From Saprospiraceae bacterium (GTDB taxonomy: Bacteria > Bacteroidota > Bacteroidia > Chitinophagales > Saprospiraceae): a stretch of 51,458 nucleotides of DNA. Positions 50,882 to 51,458 of the stretch are shown here, piece after piece. The stretch is from contig JAIXOO010000382.1 in the NCBI GenBank assembly GCA_027486765.1, forward strand, positions 1 through 51,458, given 5' to 3'. A model generated the notes under the pieces. It did no database searches. It was not told where the DNA came from and saw only the letters and a list, made by a program, of their open reading frames with translations. Position numbers and translations under genes: made by a program. Every line of letters starts with the position of its first letter. Position 1 is the stretch's first letter.

Positions 50882-51458
50882 AAAATCTCAACATCTTCTT
50901 CGTTTCTCTACCACCTACCGTCTGCAGCGTGTAGTAGAACATACCTTTCACATTTCCCAGCGCTTGTGCATCCAATGAAATTTGATGGCTGCCTTCCGCC
51001 AAAGTAGCGGAATGTTTATGGATCAATTTGCCTTGTAGGTCCCAAACGGTAAGGGTAATCGCGCCAGCCACGGGCAGCGAAAAGTTGATGAGGGTTTCCT
51101 CCCGGAAGGGGTTGGGCTGGTTTTGTTCCAGCGTCAAACCACTTTTCAGCTTTTGATCACCACTAAGATTTAAACTACTGATGTTCGCCAGTTGGCCATC
51201 TTCCTGGAATTGTCCTGCGGTAGGAAGATAACTTCCATCGAGGTCGCCCAATTTGATGGCCACAAAGTCGGCAATTACGCCACTGTCCAGCTTGTCGATG
51301 GATACTGAATCGGGGTATTTACCTGGTTTCAGGGAGCGAGGTACGGCGTAACGTGCATCCACAAAGCGCCAGCAATTGCCAAGTGGGAAAGAGTCCCGTT
51401 GGAAAATGATTTGCCGCAATTTGGCAAAATCTTCCGCATTGATTTCCCCATTTTGGTC
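50880..51458 (-). CDS. 3' part of a T9SS cargo gene with dockerin-like repeat (partial, runs off the window)
   Basis: The reading frame stays open to the right edge; the visible 192 residues start DQNGEINAEDFAKLRQIIFQ, an EF-hand/dockerin-like repeat typical of T9SS-secreted proteins, and continue NCWRFVDARYAVP and DFVAIKLGDLDGSY, which is the usual ending of such cohesin/dockerin-like domains. The last 85 residues are a T9SS C-terminal sorting domain (QPNPFREETLINFSLP, then MFYYTLQTVGGRETKKMLRF). A TTG at 51417-51419 could be mistaken for a start, but sequence upstream is coding. The protein should be exported and probably surface-associated. Confidence 0.82.
   Translation of the reverse strand, partial: DQNGEINAEDFAKLRQIIFQRDSFPLGNCWRFVDARYAVPRSLKPGKYPDSVSIDKLDSGVIADFVAIKLGDLDGSYLPTAGQFQEDGQLANISSLNLSGDQKLKSGLTLEQNQPNPFREETLINFSLPVAGAITLTVWDLQGKLIHKHSATLAEGSHQISLDAQALGNVKGMFYYTLQTVGGRETKKMLRF

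Noticed and set aside
1-51458. tRNA, rRNA or riboswitch
   Set aside because: I saw no cloverleaf-like or conserved leader pattern by eye; a covariance-model scan would be decisive but was not possible.

Overview
The window is a stretch of a Bacteroidota chromosome. Several signs point to Saprospiraceae, and the overall style recalls Haliscomenobacter (recollection, not checked). Two products end in type IX secretion (T9SS) sorting domains (about 36.7-39.0 kb and 50.9-51.5 kb), and one of them has a dockerin-like repeat. There is a SusC/TonB-style carboxypeptidase-regulatory plus DUF5686 outer-membrane protein, a hybrid-like one-piece sensor with a periplasmic propeller, and promoter-like TAnnTTTG boxes instead of Shine-Dalgarno sequences. 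I count 41 protein genes, two of them at window edges. I see no tRNA, rRNA, CRISPR array, insertion sequence or prophage.

Layout. 0-2.2 kb: DUF418 membrane protein and a class IV aminotransferase. 2.4-5.2 kb: DUF697-like/SHOCT protein, AccD (malonyl-CoA synthesis) and an XdhC-type maturation factor. 5.3-18.5 kb: a long minus-strand run holding glycosylasparaginase plus GH29 alpha-L-fucosidase, a small (p)ppGpp-hydrolase-like HD protein, a small membrane protein, a DUF2071 protein, a DUF5686 outer-membrane protein, a very divergent Clp/HSP100-like AAA protein, a Gfo/Idh/MocA oxidoreductase and an FGE/SUMF1-like secreted protein. 18.8-21.9 kb: two adjacent secreted CotH-family proteins. 22-27.4 kb, minus strand: NUDIX hydrolase, SecG translationally coupled to a TPR-like protein, two lipoproteins, a TIGR02757 protein and RecX. 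27.5-32.4 kb: MscS channel, TM2/SHOCT protein, dynamin-like GTPase and FabH. 32.6-39.0 kb: a LuxR-type response regulator, its probable sensor kinase and a T9SS-exported PA-domain protein. 39.2-51.5 kb: isocitrate dehydrogenase, RuvB, a one-domain UshA-like phosphatase, two divergent Rieske proteins, an unknown protein, RarA, a GlxA-type regulator, a VOC protein, oligopeptidase B, and the 3' part of a T9SS cargo gene.

How the genes work together. The clearest pair is fucosidase with glycosylasparaginase, two consecutive steps of N-glycan breakdown. RecX, RuvB and RarA belong to recombination and repair but are scattered. The response regulator and sensor kinase form a two-component system directly upstream of the T9SS cargo gene. 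Most other genes are core housekeeping or single-gene units.

The most unusual structure is intergenic. Fifteen gene 3' ends carry inverted repeats. Three are compact REP-like palindromes, one is a three-way-junction structure, and eleven are built from short, nearly repeated words (commonly 7-10 bases). The word differs from locus to locus, and some loci share an apex module while having different arms. In this window they occupy seven of eight convergent gene junctions (the eighth has a 3-base gap) and none of the eight divergent promoter regions. Several arms supply the stop codons of the flanking genes. This looks like a family of 3'-end hairpin elements and is my main candidate for something not described.
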